Positions 45,105 to 57,490 of a stretch of 64,000 bases of DNA are shown here, in pieces. The notes under the pieces are model-generated. The model saw only the letters and a list, made by a program, of their open reading frames with translations, had not been told where the DNA came from and made no database searches. The stretch comes from Anodontia alba (taxonomy: Eukaryota; Mollusca; Bivalvia; Lucinida; Lucinidae): the NCBI GenBank assembly GCA_964016985.1, contig OZ024826.1, positions 60,186,507-60,250,506 of the forward strand, given 5' to 3'. The position numbers were made by a program, and so were the translations under genes. Each line of letters begins with the position of its first letter. Within the stretch, counting starts at the first letter, position 1.

Positions 45105-47575
45105 AGGATCAAGTTTCCAGTGTCTCTGATTAGCAGAAACATTCTAGCAGAATCTGCTTTGTTCTAATTTTCGAAAGTCTCTGATACGCAGACCCAGTCA
45201 AGCAGAGTCTGCTTTGTACTACTTTTCCAGTGTCTCTGATGAACAGACCCATTCAAAGCAGAGTGTGTTTTGTACTAATTTTTCAGTGTGTCTGACCTAA
45301 CTTTCAAGTGCTTCTGATGAACAGACCCATTCAAGCAGAGTCTGCTTGGTTTTTATTTTCCAGTGCTTCTGATGAATTCACACATTCTAACAGAGTCTGC
45401 TTTATTCTACCTTCCAAGTGTCTCTGATAAACAGACCCACTCAAGCAGAGTATGATTTGTTCTAACTTTCCAGTGTCTCTGAGGAACAGACACATTTAAG
45501 CAGTGTGCTTTCTTCTAAGTTTCCAATGTCTCCGATAAACAGACCCATTCAAGCAGTCTGCATTGTTTTCACTTCCCATGTCTCTGATAAGCAGACTCAT
45601 GCAAGCAGAGTAAGATTTGCTCTAATTTTTCAGTGTCTCTGATTAACAGACACAATTAAGCAGTCTGCTTTGTTCTAACTTTCCGATGTCCGATGAAAAC
45701 ACACATTCAAGCGATGTGATTTGTTCTAACTTTCCATTGTCTCCGATGAACAGACCCATTCAAGCAGAGTCTGCATTATTCTAACTTTCCGGTGTCTCTG
45801 ATAAACAGACCCATTCAAACAGAGTTTGCTTTGTTCTAACTTTCCGGTGTATCCGAGGAAAAGATATATTCAGGCAGTCTGCTTTGTGCTAACTTTCCAG
45901 TGTCTCCGATGAACAAACCCATTCAAGCAGAGTCTACATTGTTCTAATTTTCCCGTGTCTCTGATGAAAAGACGCGTTCTAGCAGGAATCTGCTTTGTTC
46001 TAACTTCCCAGTGTCTCTGATGAACAGACACAGTCAAGCAGAATATTTTGTTCTAACTTCCCAGTGTCTCCGATGAACAGACCTATCCAAGCAGAGTCTG
46101 CTTTGATCTAACTTTTCGATGTCTCCGATAAAAAGACCCATTCAAGCAGAGTCTGCTTTGTTCTAGCTTTCCAGTGTCTCTGATGAACAAACACATTCTT
46201 ACAGAGTCTGCATTGTTCTAACTTTCCAGTGTATCTGATGAGTAGACACATTCAAGCAGAGTCTGCTTTGTTCTAAATTTCCAGTGTCTCTGATTGGTCT
46301 ACTTTCCTGTGTCTCTCGTAAACAGATACATTCAAGCAATCTGCTTTGTTCTAACTTTCCAGTGTCTCTGATAAACAGACACATTCAATCAGAATGGGAA
46401 GGTCTGCGGTTTGTGATTGTGGCACTCCCTGGGCTTTTCTCTTACCTTTTTCTGATAAACAGATGCATTCAAGCAGAGTCTGCTTTGTTCTAAATTTCCA
46501 GTGTCACTGATGAACAGACACATTCAAGCAGACTCCGCTTTATACAAAGTTCAAAGTGTCTCTGATAAACTTAAAAATACATTCAAGCAGAATTTGCTTT
46601 ATTCTTACTTTCTGCTGTCTCTGATGAATAGACACATTCACTCAGTCTGCATTTCCTAACTTTTCGGTACCTCTGATAAACAGACACATTCATGCAAAAT
46701 CTGCTTTGTTCTAACTTTCCTGTGTAACTGATGAGCAGACACATTTAAGCATAGTCTGCATTGTTTTAACTTATCGGGTGTCTCCGATGAACAGATCTAT
46801 CCAAGCAGTCTGCATTGTTATAATTTTTCAGTGTCTCTGATGAACAGACACATTCAAGCAGTAATTGCATTATTCTACCTTTCCAGTGTCTCCGATTAAC
46901 AGACCCATTCAGGCAGGGTCTAACTTTCCGGTGCCTCTAATGAACAGACACATTCAAGCAGAATCTGCTTTGTTCTAACTTTCCAATGTCTCCAATGAAC
47001 ACACAATTCAAGCAGAGTCTGCAATGTTCTAACTTTCCTGTGTCTCCGATGAACAGGCCCATTCAAGCAGAGTCTGCAATGTTCTAACTTTCCTGTGTCT
47101 CCGATGAACAGGCCCATTCAAGCAGAGTCTGCAATGTTCTAATTTTCCTGTGTCTCCGATGAACAGGCCCATTCAAGCAGAGTCTGCAATGTTCTAACTT
47201 TCCTGTGTCTCCGATGAACAGTCCCATTCAAGCAGAGTCTGCAATGTTCTAACTTTCCGGTGTCTCCGATGATCAGACACATTCTAGAGTCTGCTTAGTT
47301 CTAACTTTCCGGTGTCTCCGATGATCAGACACATTCAAGCAGTTTGCTTAGTTCTAACTTTCCGGTGTCTCCGATGATCAGACACATTCAAGCAGTCTGC
47401 TTAGTTCTAACTTTCCGGTGTCTCCGATGATCAGACACATTCAAGCAGTCTGCTTTCTAACTTTCCGGTGTCTCCGATGATCAGACACATTCAAGCAGTC
47501 TGCTTAGTTCTAACTTTCCGGTGTCTCCAATGAACAGACACATTCAAGCAGAGTCTATATTGTTCTAACTGTTTA
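45105..47575 (+). repeat. 53-55 bp minisatellite, about 45 units
   Basis: Units contain GTCTCTGATGAACAGACAC, ATTCAAGCAGAGTCTGCTTT and GTTCTAACTTTCCAGT. The distal end (47020-47520) is more homogeneous, including four near-identical units with GCAATGTTCTAACTTTCCTG and five with ATGATCAGACACATTCAAGC. A 50 bp retroelement fragment interrupts the array at 46396-46447. Confidence 0.92.
46396..46447 (+). repeat. 50 bp retroelement fragment inside the minisatellite
   Basis: GGGAAGGTCTGCGGTTTGTG...TTTTCTCTTAC matches the minus strand of 32712-32762 with about two mismatches. Confidence 0.75.
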
Positions 47576-47671
47576 ATGAATTAACTAAGCCATATGATGA
47601 AGAACCTTATATAAGCACATAATGTATGGTAAAAACAATATTAAACCATGTTTGGGTGGTGTTGTAACTAA

Positions 47672-47880
47672 TTTAACCCTTGAGTTTCTAAACTGGACTC
47701 TTCCGTCTCTGGATTTAGACACAGTCATTGTTGCAAGTAGGAGTTTCAGTCAAAAATCAATACCAGAATTGCAAACACTGTAGACCAAGATGAGACGGCT
47801 CGTGACGTGCCGTCTCATGTGGATCTGCATTATTTTCATAGATGTCTGTACCGGTATTCAGAGTTGAAAGGTTTAAGTTT
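47672..47880 (+). repeat. family D copy
   Basis: CTGTAGACCAAGATGAGACG, GCTCGTGACGTGCCGTCTCA, GTGGATCTGCATTATTTTCA; immediately follows the 45-47.6 kb minisatellite. Confidence 0.6.
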
Positions 47881-49560
47881 GTTTGTGCTAATAATCGGCG
47901 TTTAGCATTCCTCAAATCTAATCGATTCATCACTTTATCCATTTGTATAGTGCAAAAATGCCATGGGTTAGATGAAAATATTTCACATACTTCTAGGCGT
48001 GTTAACGTAATGAGATGTTCTGTCTACTCTCAAAATAACCCCTTTTTAAGTGTTTAAAGGATGATTATTTTTCCGGTATATTTAAATTATGTTAGTATAT
48101 GTATGAAGCATTTACAGCTGAATTAAGAAAATGATAAAAAAAAATAGACCGTCGCCACTTTTGCTTCGTGCTTACTACAACGGCATATGATGTCGAACAT
48201 ATTTGCGAAACGAGACGTGAATCTTGGTCGCATTTGTCGAGCAGTATTACAGACCTGAAGGTAATTAAGAACTTGGAATCCAGCAGTAGCACCGTCATGA
48301 TAAGCAACAAGATCAGAAAGTTTCCCAATAGATAGAAAAAGAAAAAAAAATTCTGTGAGCTTCTGCGTAATTCAATTTGGGTAGGCATCCTGATCTAGAA
48401 CTTCTTTGGCTTTCTTTTTTATTGTATTATTTTGCGGTTCTCAATGTTAAATGGTTGCGGTTTGCCCTAATGCATTAGCGCTTTCGTGTAGTAAGCTTTT
48501 TAGAATTACGAGCCTAGGCTAGTAATTCCACATTTGAAGAATTTTTCAATCTTTAATATACCACTGTGTTATACTTTGTGGCAATACCTATACAATTTTA
48601 AAGTATAATCTGTCTTAGACAGAACCGGCGTCTCCGGATGCAATGTTATTTAGGTGCTGGTGGTTCAGGCCATATGTCTGTGTACATCCGAGCAAAAACA
48701 AATCATTGAAAACATTCTTAGTTTATTCCTTCGAATGTAAGAATTGTCGTATCTCTGGTGTTGGGTTGTACCGCAAGTACCTTTTGTTTCATCATTAATG
48801 ATTTTTTTCCACCAATCAGAAGACAGGAACACACATCAATGTAAAAGGAAATTAATATTTGTTGCTCATTTCTTTTTCTTTTTTCGGTTCTTTGGTACTA
48901 CTATTCTTAGTGATTTTAAATTGTTTCAATTATATGGCAATAACCTTCACACCTGTACATGTAGAAGTGTGGAAAAGGTATTTGTTTACCAGTTCATCGT
49001 ACATTTAGAAATCATGTTAGGAAAAAAAAACGGTGTTTTGTGAAGTTATATTTATAGTATCAAACAAATAACAGGATCGAGCTTTTAAGATGAACTTTCA
49101 GTTTTCCGTAGTGTGGCTCATCGTGGTTCCTTAAGCACTATTTTTTACTCCAACTGCCTTAATAGCGACGACTTCCTCTTTGCTTCATCAGTGTTGACAA
49201 GTTAATTTATACGTTTGTTTTTCTGTGTTGATATGTCAATCAAGTAAGGAACCCTTTCCAAAACCGAACATTTATGTGTTCATTCAGTACCACAGCGATG
49301 GTTTGAAGGCCATTAAACCAGGTTTAAATCCCATTATTGGTGGCGGTTTACCGCCGCCAAATTTACTATACGGAATTTCTACAATCCGTCTTCTCAAAAT
49401 TGCAAACCTAATAACTTCCTAAAAAGTAGTTCCATACTGACGCTGATGTCGCTTAATTCTGCATTCAAACATGTAAGCCTTCTACACTCTGATAATTATA
49501 AAGAGCGACCGAATATACAAAACAAAGAAAACTTCAAACTTTTAAAGAAATAATAATTCA
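47881..49560. other. no gene recognised
   Basis: AT-rich. A short palindrome GGCGGTTTACCGCC at 49342-49355 is the only structured element I see. Confidence 0.55.
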
Positions 49561-50127
49561 ATGATGTTGAGCGCAATCTCGGCGGACGAATATAAACAAA
49601 ATAAACAATTAACTGGTTTCCTGTGTTCTATATGCGAAGTATTGAGCTATAGAGTGAGGGAACCAGTCAAAATAAACAAACGGTGGAACTTGATTCAGCC
49701 TCCAGAACCTTCTGAGGCAGAGAATTTGAAAATTGATGCAAAAAATTCTCCGAAAGTCATCGAAAGCGTATCAAAGAAAGGTATAAATATGTGATAAAGC
49801 ATCAGCAGGTTTTTTTAGGCTATTTACCATAAACAGTTTCGGCCGAAATCACTTCGCATGAATATTTTCGAAAAAGTAAAGTACAGTGCGGTTACATATG
49901 TATTTAGCAGCAATTATTTATAAATATCTTTTTGACAAAAAAAAATTAATAAAAAAAAATAAAAATAACGTTTTATTTACATTTTTGCGGTATTACTTTC
50001 CTGCGGCCACCAGGCCACTGTGCCTGTCACTTTGTGCCTTCCAGATATACCGGATACTAAGAAAACTGTGAATCAAGTCCGACCCAATCACACTGATTTC
50101 CGCCATAGTAATAATTTTCTTCGATAG
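49561..50127 (+). CDS. candidate two-exon small gene, unknown function
   Basis: Exon 49561-49780 opens with ATG ATG and encodes a polar, coding-like stretch (FLCSICEVLSYRVREPVKIN ... LKIDAKNSPKVIES) ending at AAG|GTATAA. A pyrimidine-rich acceptor (TTTGTGCCTTCCAG, ending 50044) follows. Joining gives ...SKK-DIPDTKKTVNQVRPNHT... to a TAG at 50125-50127, about 100 aa in total. Codon phase fits (phase 1). No domain recognised and no signal peptide. Without RNA evidence this is only a plausible model; it could be part of a longer gene. Confidence 0.38.
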
Positions 50128-51038
50128 AAATTATATTTTCTCGAAGATTTTTTGTAGTTCATGAATAAGCTCGCTAAAAATAACGTCCGAAAAGCAGGAA
50201 AGTTTCAAGATCTCTAGCAAAAGTCCTGAAGCAGTAAAATGCGTTTCAGGAGGCCAACGGTTAGTGTATCGTCAGTGAGATGCCTATTACCGAGGTTCAC
50301 TAATTATCGGATATTCAGGAACCACGGCCCCCGCCCATTGGGGCCCGCGAAGTAGATGGGCTGCCTGTAGCCTCCAAGGCAGACCTGCTTAAGCAGGGCC
50401 TGAGTTGATCATGTGATCAGGTTGGGTAAAAGTCCCACAAATCTGGAGGCAATATCGTTAATGACTGAAATATTGTTGACCCACATTCTAATTCTCAGTT
50501 ATCAGGAAAAAATTATGAGCTTTAAAAGTACAAAACAAAATTTGGGACCCTCAAAATCTAATTGATGCCGCCCATGAAAAAACAGGGAAATGGCATTTTA
50601 TATGGAATGTTTGGAGTTGTTATCGTTATATTTTCTCGGAAGATTTTTTGTTTTTATAAGGGGATTTTATTTTATCACTCATCTTTTGCTTTTATATGAC
50701 AAGAGTTATTGTAACTGTCTGTAAATCTGTGAAAGTTCTATGAGTTTAAGGAACTTCAGTGAATCCGTAAAAACTCCATGAATCCATGAAAGTTCCGTGG
50801 TCAAGGTCTGTCAGTCATTTAAATTTTGTATCAGTGATATGATAAAGTTCCATGGAAGCTCCGTAGTGTATCCGAGATACACATATGCATGAAAAGTATT
50901 AAGTGCAAGGCCGGAAAAAAGAAGCAAAATCAGTCGCTACAAAAAGACATTCAGTAGTAGTATTAACAGAGAATTTGAAAGGAAATAGATCCATTAGAAT
51001 AAATTGATAACATTTACTCGGTTGCTACATGCAAGTTT

Positions 51039-51183
51039 TCATTTTAGTCTACATTCAAAACACCCAAAAGTTCTTGAATGTTTCAAATGGCATGCTTTCA
51101 GTTTGATATCTTGGCACTCTGGATGGAACCAATGCTGACATTTTGTGCACTGGAACATCAGATTGTAGTGGGATCTTGTGGGC
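51039..51183 (-). CDS. candidate exon encoding part of a PHD-type zinc finger
   Basis: After acceptor CTTTATATACAG the frame reads ...LMFQCTKCQHWFHPECQ...TFGCFECRLK then stop. The spacing C-x2-C-x4-H-x2-C-x17-C-x2-C fits the second to fourth ligand pairs of a PHD finger, a histone-tail reader; the first Cys pair would have to come from an exon further up the minus strand. A second open frame overlaps upstream (51483-51190) and reads as protein-like, offset by one base, so this could instead be a frameshifted gene remnant or part of a transposon. Confidence 0.4.
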
Positions 51184-51637
51184 CTGTATATAAAGATGTT
51201 TTTTTCTCGATTCTGGCTTGCTTGGAAATTCAGTGAAAGCACTGCTGTTAATATCAGGATTCCTACTGCATTTTGAAACTGGGTGTAAATCTGCTCTGTT
51301 CTCTTTTTTTTTTGTACACCCATTGTAAAGCAGTATACTACTTTTTTCAAATTTAGGGGTATAAGACAAATTTTGAGGGGATAAAAACCCCTCTGCAGAG
51401 GGTAAATGGGAATGCTGAATACAATTTGGAAGATGCCAATGTTTTTGTGTTTTGTTAACTCCATGTACAAGGCTTGGGACCATTTGGGTGACTATAGTCC
51501 AATACTACTGACATTTCAGTACTTTTTTCGGAACTTTCCGTTATTCCATGAATCCATGACAGTTCCATGTTTTGTCAACCTCTAGGCCCCAACACTGCAC
51601 ACACATATGCATACAAAATATTTATAATATAAACTGA

Positions 51638-51831
51638 TACTACAATTTCATCATTTCTCACCGCTGTGGTTCGAGTCTCGCTCGGGTCACGTCACATGTG
51701 GGAAAGCCATGTTCTGCTTACGGATGGTCAGGTGGTTTTCGCCCAGGTACTCCGGTTTTCGCCCACCTTTGATGAACGATCGGCTCGATATAAGTGAAAT
51801 ATTCTTGAAAGAGACATAAAACCCAAATCAA

Positions 51832-51862
<31 letters not shown>

Positions 51863-52553
51863 AACACACACACACATTAATTTTATTCAGGCATAAAAAA
51901 ATCCTGGTGTGGTGATTGGGGGTACAGCCATCTGGTTAGCTCAGTTGGGTAGAGCACTTGCAAGCTAGAGGTCACAGGTTTCAGTCCTGCATCCAACACA
52001 CTTTCCCTCCTTAGTTTCCTTTAATGGTGCCCAACGTGAATAACTCACTGCAGCCGACATTGGATTTATGGGGCACCAGGATCAGGCATAAAACAGGGTG
52101 GGGTAGCGCTGGTCGATGGTTTTCCCTGTGTAATCTGGGTTCCTCTAACACACATCACGAAACACCAACATGCATGTCTTATAGATCAAGTGCATAAGAT
52201 TGCTGAGCTTTCTGTGCAATCGAAGTAAAAATAAATAATGTGTTAACTTTAAAATCGATAACTTATAAGTGATTATGCCTCAATTTGTAATATTTTGTCC
52301 AGATATATCAGTATAAGTGACCCTGTCCACTTGTTTGAGCTATATTAAGTGTACATTTTTAAGATAAACTGATACTAAAATTTCATCTGTGGTTCGAGTC
52401 TCGCTCGGGTCACATGTCACATGTGGGAAAGCCATGTTCTGCTTACGGATGGTCGGGTGGTTTTATCCCGGGTACTCCGGTTTTCGCCCACCTTTGATGA
52501 ACGATCGGCTCGATATAAGTGAAATATTCTTGAAAGAGACATAAACCCAAATC

Positions 52554-52588
<35 letters not shown>

Positions 52589-54060
52589 AACACACACACA
52601 CATTAATTTTATTCAGGCATCAAAAAATCCTGGTGTGATGATTGGGGGTACAGCCATCTGGTCTAAGCATCTGGTTAGCTCAGTTGGGTAGAGCACTTGC
52701 AAGCTAGAGGTCACAGGTTTCAGTCCTGCATCCAACACACTTTCCCTCCTTAGTTTCCTTTAATGGTGCCCAATGTGAATAACTCACTGCAGCCGACATT
52801 GGATATATGGTGCACCAGGATCAGGCATAAAACAGGGTGGGGTAGCGCTGGTCGATGATTTTCCCTGTGTAATCTGGGTTCCTCTAACACACATTCATGA
52901 AACTCCAACATCCATGTCTTATAGAACAAGTGCATAAGATTGCTGAGCTTTCTGTGCAATCGAAGTAAAAATAAATAATGTGTTAACTTTAAAATCGATA
53001 ACTTATAAGTGATTATGCCTCAATTTGTAATATTTTGTCCAGATATATCAGTATAAGTGACCCTGTCCACTTGTTTGAGCTATATTAAGTGTACATTTTT
53101 AAGATAAACTGATACTAAAATTTCATCATTTCTCACCGCTGTGGTTCGAGTCTCGCTCGGGTCACATGTCACATGTGGGAAAGCCATGTTCTGCTTACGG
53201 ATGGTCGGGTGGTTTTTTCCCCGGGTACTCCGGTTTTCGCCCACCTTTGATGAACGATCGGCTCGATATAAGTGAAATATTCTTGAAAGAGACATAAAAC
53301 CCAAATCCAAAAAAAAAAAAAAAAAAAAAATCATCAAAACACACACACACATTAATTTTATTCAGGCATCAAAAAATCCTGGTGTGGTGATTGGGGGTAC
53401 AGCCATCTAGTCTCAGCATCTGGTTAGCTCAGTTGGGTAGAGCACTTGCAAGCTAGAGGTCACAGGTTTCAGTCCTGCATCCAACACACTTTCCCTCCTA
53501 AGTTTCCTTTAATGGTGCCCAATGTGAATAACTCACTGCAGCCGACATTGTTATTTATGGGGCACCAGGATCAGGCATAAAACAGGGTGGGGTAGCGCTG
53601 GTCGATGGTTTTCCCTGTGTAATCCGGGTTCCTCTAACACACATTCATGAAACACCAACATCCATGTCTTATAGAACAAGTGCATAAGATTGCTGAGCTT
53701 TCTGTGCAATCGAAGTAAAAATAAATAATGTGTTAACTTTAAAATCGATAACTTATAAGTGATTATGCCTCAATTTGTAATATTTTAGTCCAGATATATC
53801 AGTATAAGTGACCCTGTCCACTTGTTTGAGCTATATTAAGTGTACATTTTTAAGATAAACTGATACTAAAATTTCATCATTTCTCACCGCTGTGGTTCGA
53901 GTCTCGCTCGGGTCACATGTCACATGTGGGAAAGCCATGTTCTGCTTACGGATGGTCGGGTGGTTTTTTCACCGGGTACTCCGGTTTTCGCCCACCTTTG
54001 ATGAACGATCGGCTCGATATAAGTGAAATATTCTTGAAAGAGACATAAAACCCAAACCAA

Positions 54061-54101
<41 letters not shown>

Positions 54102-54820
54102 AACACACACACATATTAATTTTATTCAGGCATGAAAAAATCCTGGTGGGGTGATTGGGGGTACAGCCATCTAGTCTCAGCATCTGGTTAGCTCAGTTGG
54201 GTAGAGCACTTGCAGGCTAGAGGTCACAGGTTTCAGTCCTGCATCCAACACACTTTCCCTCCTAAGTTTCCTTTAATGGTGCCCAATGTGAATAACTCAC
54301 TGCAGCCGACATTGGATTTATGGGGCACCAGGATCAGGCATAAAACAGGGTGGGGTAGCGCTGGTCGATGGTTTTCCCTGTGTAATCTGGGTTCCTCTAA
54401 CACACATTCATGAAACACCAACATCCATGTCTTATAGAACAAGTGCATAAGATTGCTGAGCTTTCTGTGCAATCGAAGTAAAAATAAATAATGTGTTAAC
54501 TTTAAAATCGATAACTTATAAGTGATTATGCCTCAATTTGTAATATTTTAGTCCAGATATATCAGTATAAGTGACCCTGTCCACTTGTTTGAGCTATATT
54601 AAGTGTACATTTTTAAGATAAACTGATACTAAAATTTCATCATTTCTCACCGCTGTGGTTCGAGTCTCGCTCGGGTCACATGTCACATGTGGGAAAGCCA
54701 TGTTCTGCTTACGGATGGTCGGGTGGTTTTTTCCCCGGGTACTCCGGTTTTCGCCCACCTTTGATGAACGGTCGGCTCGATATAAGTGAAATATTCTTGA
54801 AAGAGACATAAAACCCAAAT

Positions 54821-54859
<39 letters not shown>

Positions 54860-55372
54860 AACACACACACACATTAATTTTATTCAGGCATCAAAAAATC
54901 CTGGTGTGGTGATCGGGGGTACAGCCATCTGGTCTCAGCATCTGGTTAGCTCAGTTGGGTAGAGCACTTGCAAGCTAGAGGTCACAGGTTTCAGTCCTGC
55001 ATCCAACACACTTTCCCTCCTTAGTTTTCTTTAATGGTGCTCAATGTGAATAAATCACTGCAGCCGACATTGGACTTATGGGGCACCAGGATCAGGCATA
55101 AAACAGGGTGGGGTAGCGCTGGTCGATGGTTTTCCCTGTGTAATCTGGGTTCCTCTAACACACATTCACGAAACACCAACATCCATGTCTTATAGAACAA
55201 GTGCATAAGATTGCTGAGCTTTCTGTGCAATCGAAGTAAAAATAAATAATGTGTTAACTTTAAAATCGATAACATAAGTGATTATGCCTCAATTTGTAAT
55301 ATTTTGTCCAGATATATCAGTATAAATGACCCTGTCCACTTGTTTGAGCTATATTAAGTGTACATTTTTAAG
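51638..55372 (+). repeat. five-copy tandem array of a ~750 bp composite SINE unit
   Basis: The marker GGTTCGAGTCTCGCTCGGGT occurs at about 51668, 52391, 53143, 53894 and 54657, giving periods of 723-763 bp. Each unit joins (i) a tRNA B box-containing SINE piece ending in a 20-30 bp poly-A, (ii) a (CA)n linker, (iii) a second tRNA-like module with TGGTTAGCTCAGTTGGGTAG (A box) and AGGTTTCAGTCCTGC (B box), and (iv) about 300 bp of tail. Copies are nearly identical apart from poly-A length and a few indels, implying recent tandem duplication. Confidence 0.92.
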
Positions 55373-55569
55373 AGTAAGGCTATATTTTGATTTTTATTTG
55401 TTCATATTTATACAGAGTTTAACTCTCCAAATTGAAATGAACACAAGAAATCCTCAAATTGTTTGTCTTTTGGAAATATACCAGAATATGCATAATGCAA
55501 TACAGCTGTATTTTGTCATCAGATTTTAGCACATAATTATTAAGATACACGTTGTAACTTTTTAAAGCA

Positions 55570-55935
55570 AACAGGTATTTGTTCTTATTTCTTGCCAGTT
55601 ATATAAGAGTTACATTATTAAATGAATTAGTACCAAGAATCCTCAGATAAATAGATTATCTGGTGAATATTCCCCATAATTTAAGCTTTTCAAGAAATGA
55701 ATACATTAATTTATGACACATGCTTAAGTTATCCGATGTGTGTGTGTGGGGGTGTGTGTGTGGGTGTGTGGGTGTGTGTGTGTGTGTAAATAGGCCCAGT
55801 ATTTTGTTTCTATTTCTTGCCAGGCAAAAACAGTAATGAATGCAAGGAATATAGATAGATTAGTTGTCTCATAAAAATTAGTCAGAAAATATTCTGATTT
55901 TAAGAAATGGTTATTTTTTTTAACTGATTTCATAA
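55570..55935 (+). pseudogene. inverted, diverged copy of the GM2A-like 3' end
   Basis: Blocks TTATTAAATGAATTAGTACC, AAGCTTTTCAAGAAATGAAT, ACATGCTTAAG, a (GT)n run, and GCCCAGTATTTTGTTTCTAT...CTTGCCAGGCAAAA...AATGAATGCAAGGAATATAG align in order with the minus strand of 22890-23260 (end of exon 4 and 3' flank). Upstream (55421-55530) an acceptor-like ATTTATACAG precedes SLTLQIEMNTRNPQIVCLLE, which loosely resembles the last GM2A strand pair; this may be a paralogue's terminal exon or its relic. Confidence 0.6.
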
Positions 55936-56338
55936 GTAGACTTCCAGAATCCCGGACATAACACTTCTACCTACATGTCTTTTGTTCAGGCTTATGGGCA
56001 TGGTGGGCAAAGCTTGCTTACCAAGTAAGGCTTACTGTCCATGGATGCCTGATTATACCCTTTATTCTCGGGTCCATGTCTGTTGGTCTGAACATTCTGA
56101 TTCATCATTATTTTACAGATTTATGAGTTTGGAATAAGGTTTGTGTAATTTGAGTGTATCATGACCACAACTACTTAAATAATATGGTTTTGAATTAGGC
56201 CCAGTTTCTCTTGCTGGTCAGATAATTTGTACCTTTTGAAATGGATAAAAAAAAATCTTAAAATGTATTAACATCAAGAGAATCAGACAAGAAATGTCTA
56301 CATTCAGAGCTCCAGATTAAAGGAGTGCTTAGGTACAT

Positions 56339-56440
56339 ATTTTCTTATTTCCCCTAGTAAACATATGTTATGGGTACTAACTAGGACTTCTAGAAACGTC
56401 CTGGTAGCATGCTTTCATTGAGTTCCCAGAATATATCTTT
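56339..56440 (+). mobile_element. fold-back family B core, highly diverged
   Basis: ACATATGTTATGGGTACTAA and a matching decayed half near CCCAGAATATATCTTTTG. Confidence 0.45.
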
Positions 56441-57490
56441 TGAAAGAATTGAGGTGTGGCACATAGAAGAACTACAACTCTAGGTCCCACAGTTATTTAG
56501 TCATCTGCCCTGACAATATTTAGTAAAAGAAACCTTGTGCATTTGATAACTCCAACACCCTTTCAGATATATTTGTTGAACTCAGTAGGATTGTACATGA
56601 GGTTGAGAAGATGTGTTGCATAAACTACAACTCCAGGTGCTGTGGTTTAGAATTATCTCCCCTAATAGAAACTTTGTGATCTTGGTAACTCCAACATCTT
56701 TTCAGGTGCATTGATGATACTTGGTAGGATTGTACATAAGGTTGAGAAAGCATGTCACACAAAAGAATCACAACTCTAGATGCCACAGTTTTTAGTTATC
56801 TCCCCTGACAGAATTTGGTAATGGAAACCTTATGATTGCCATAACTTCAACACCATTTCAGATATATCGATGATATTAAGGAGAATTGTACAAGACTTTG
56901 AGAAGACGCGTCTTGTACAAGATCTACAACTCTAGGTACTGCAATTTTTTAGGTACATGTATCTCCCCTGTCAGTATTTGGTAATAGAGACCTTGTAAGT
57001 CCAACACCCTTTGAAATATATTGATAGTACTTGGTAGGATTGAACAGGAGGTAAGAAGGTTAGTCGTATACAAAAACTGTAACTTAGAATACTGCAGTTT
57101 TTGAGTTTACTCCCCTGACAGTATTTGTCAGTGGAAACCATGTGATTGTCATAACTTAAGCGCCATGGAAGATACATTGATGATACTTGGTAGAATTGTA
57201 CATGAGGTTAAAAATGTGTGTTGCATGTAAGGACCACAACTCTGGATGCTGTGTTTTTTGTTTTTTTTTGTTTTGTTTTTTTTGTTATTTCCCCTGACAG
57301 TATTTGGTAGTAGAAACTTGTTTGCTGCATAGCTTCATCAGTTAAAATTGGATCTTCCTTAAACTTGCAGAAGTGGAGGACATGGATATTTTGGAGTTAT
57401 ATCCTCCAGATTAATGAATATTGTAGACATTGAGTGACCTTTTAGGCATAGGTGAGCGTTAATGACCACCATGGTCCTCTTGTTTATACA
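56440..57490 (+). mobile_element. tandem-repeat element, about six ~150 bp units
   Basis: Units marked by CTACAACTCTAGGTCCCACA-like blocks near 56470, 56624, 56768, 56923, 57076 and 57235, each with TTGGTAGGATTGTACATGAG. The right end GGTGAGCGTTAATGACCACC...GGTCCTCTTGTTTA is the inverted counterpart of the left end of the 30.2 kb Pearl-like element. Confidence 0.68.

Noticed and set aside
45105..47575. CRISPR-like regular repeats
   Set aside because: The whole unit repeats without unique spacers and varies by point mutation; this is a minisatellite in eukaryotic DNA.
54180..54260. Functional tRNA gene
   Set aside because: A and B box-like sequences are present, but the cloverleaf cannot be completed, and the module is fused to SINE tail and repeated in tandem.
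52750..55275. Repeated 69-92 codon minus-strand frames in the composite array
   Set aside because: They recur because the DNA unit recurs, run through poly-A tracts and tRNA-like modules, and show no domain.
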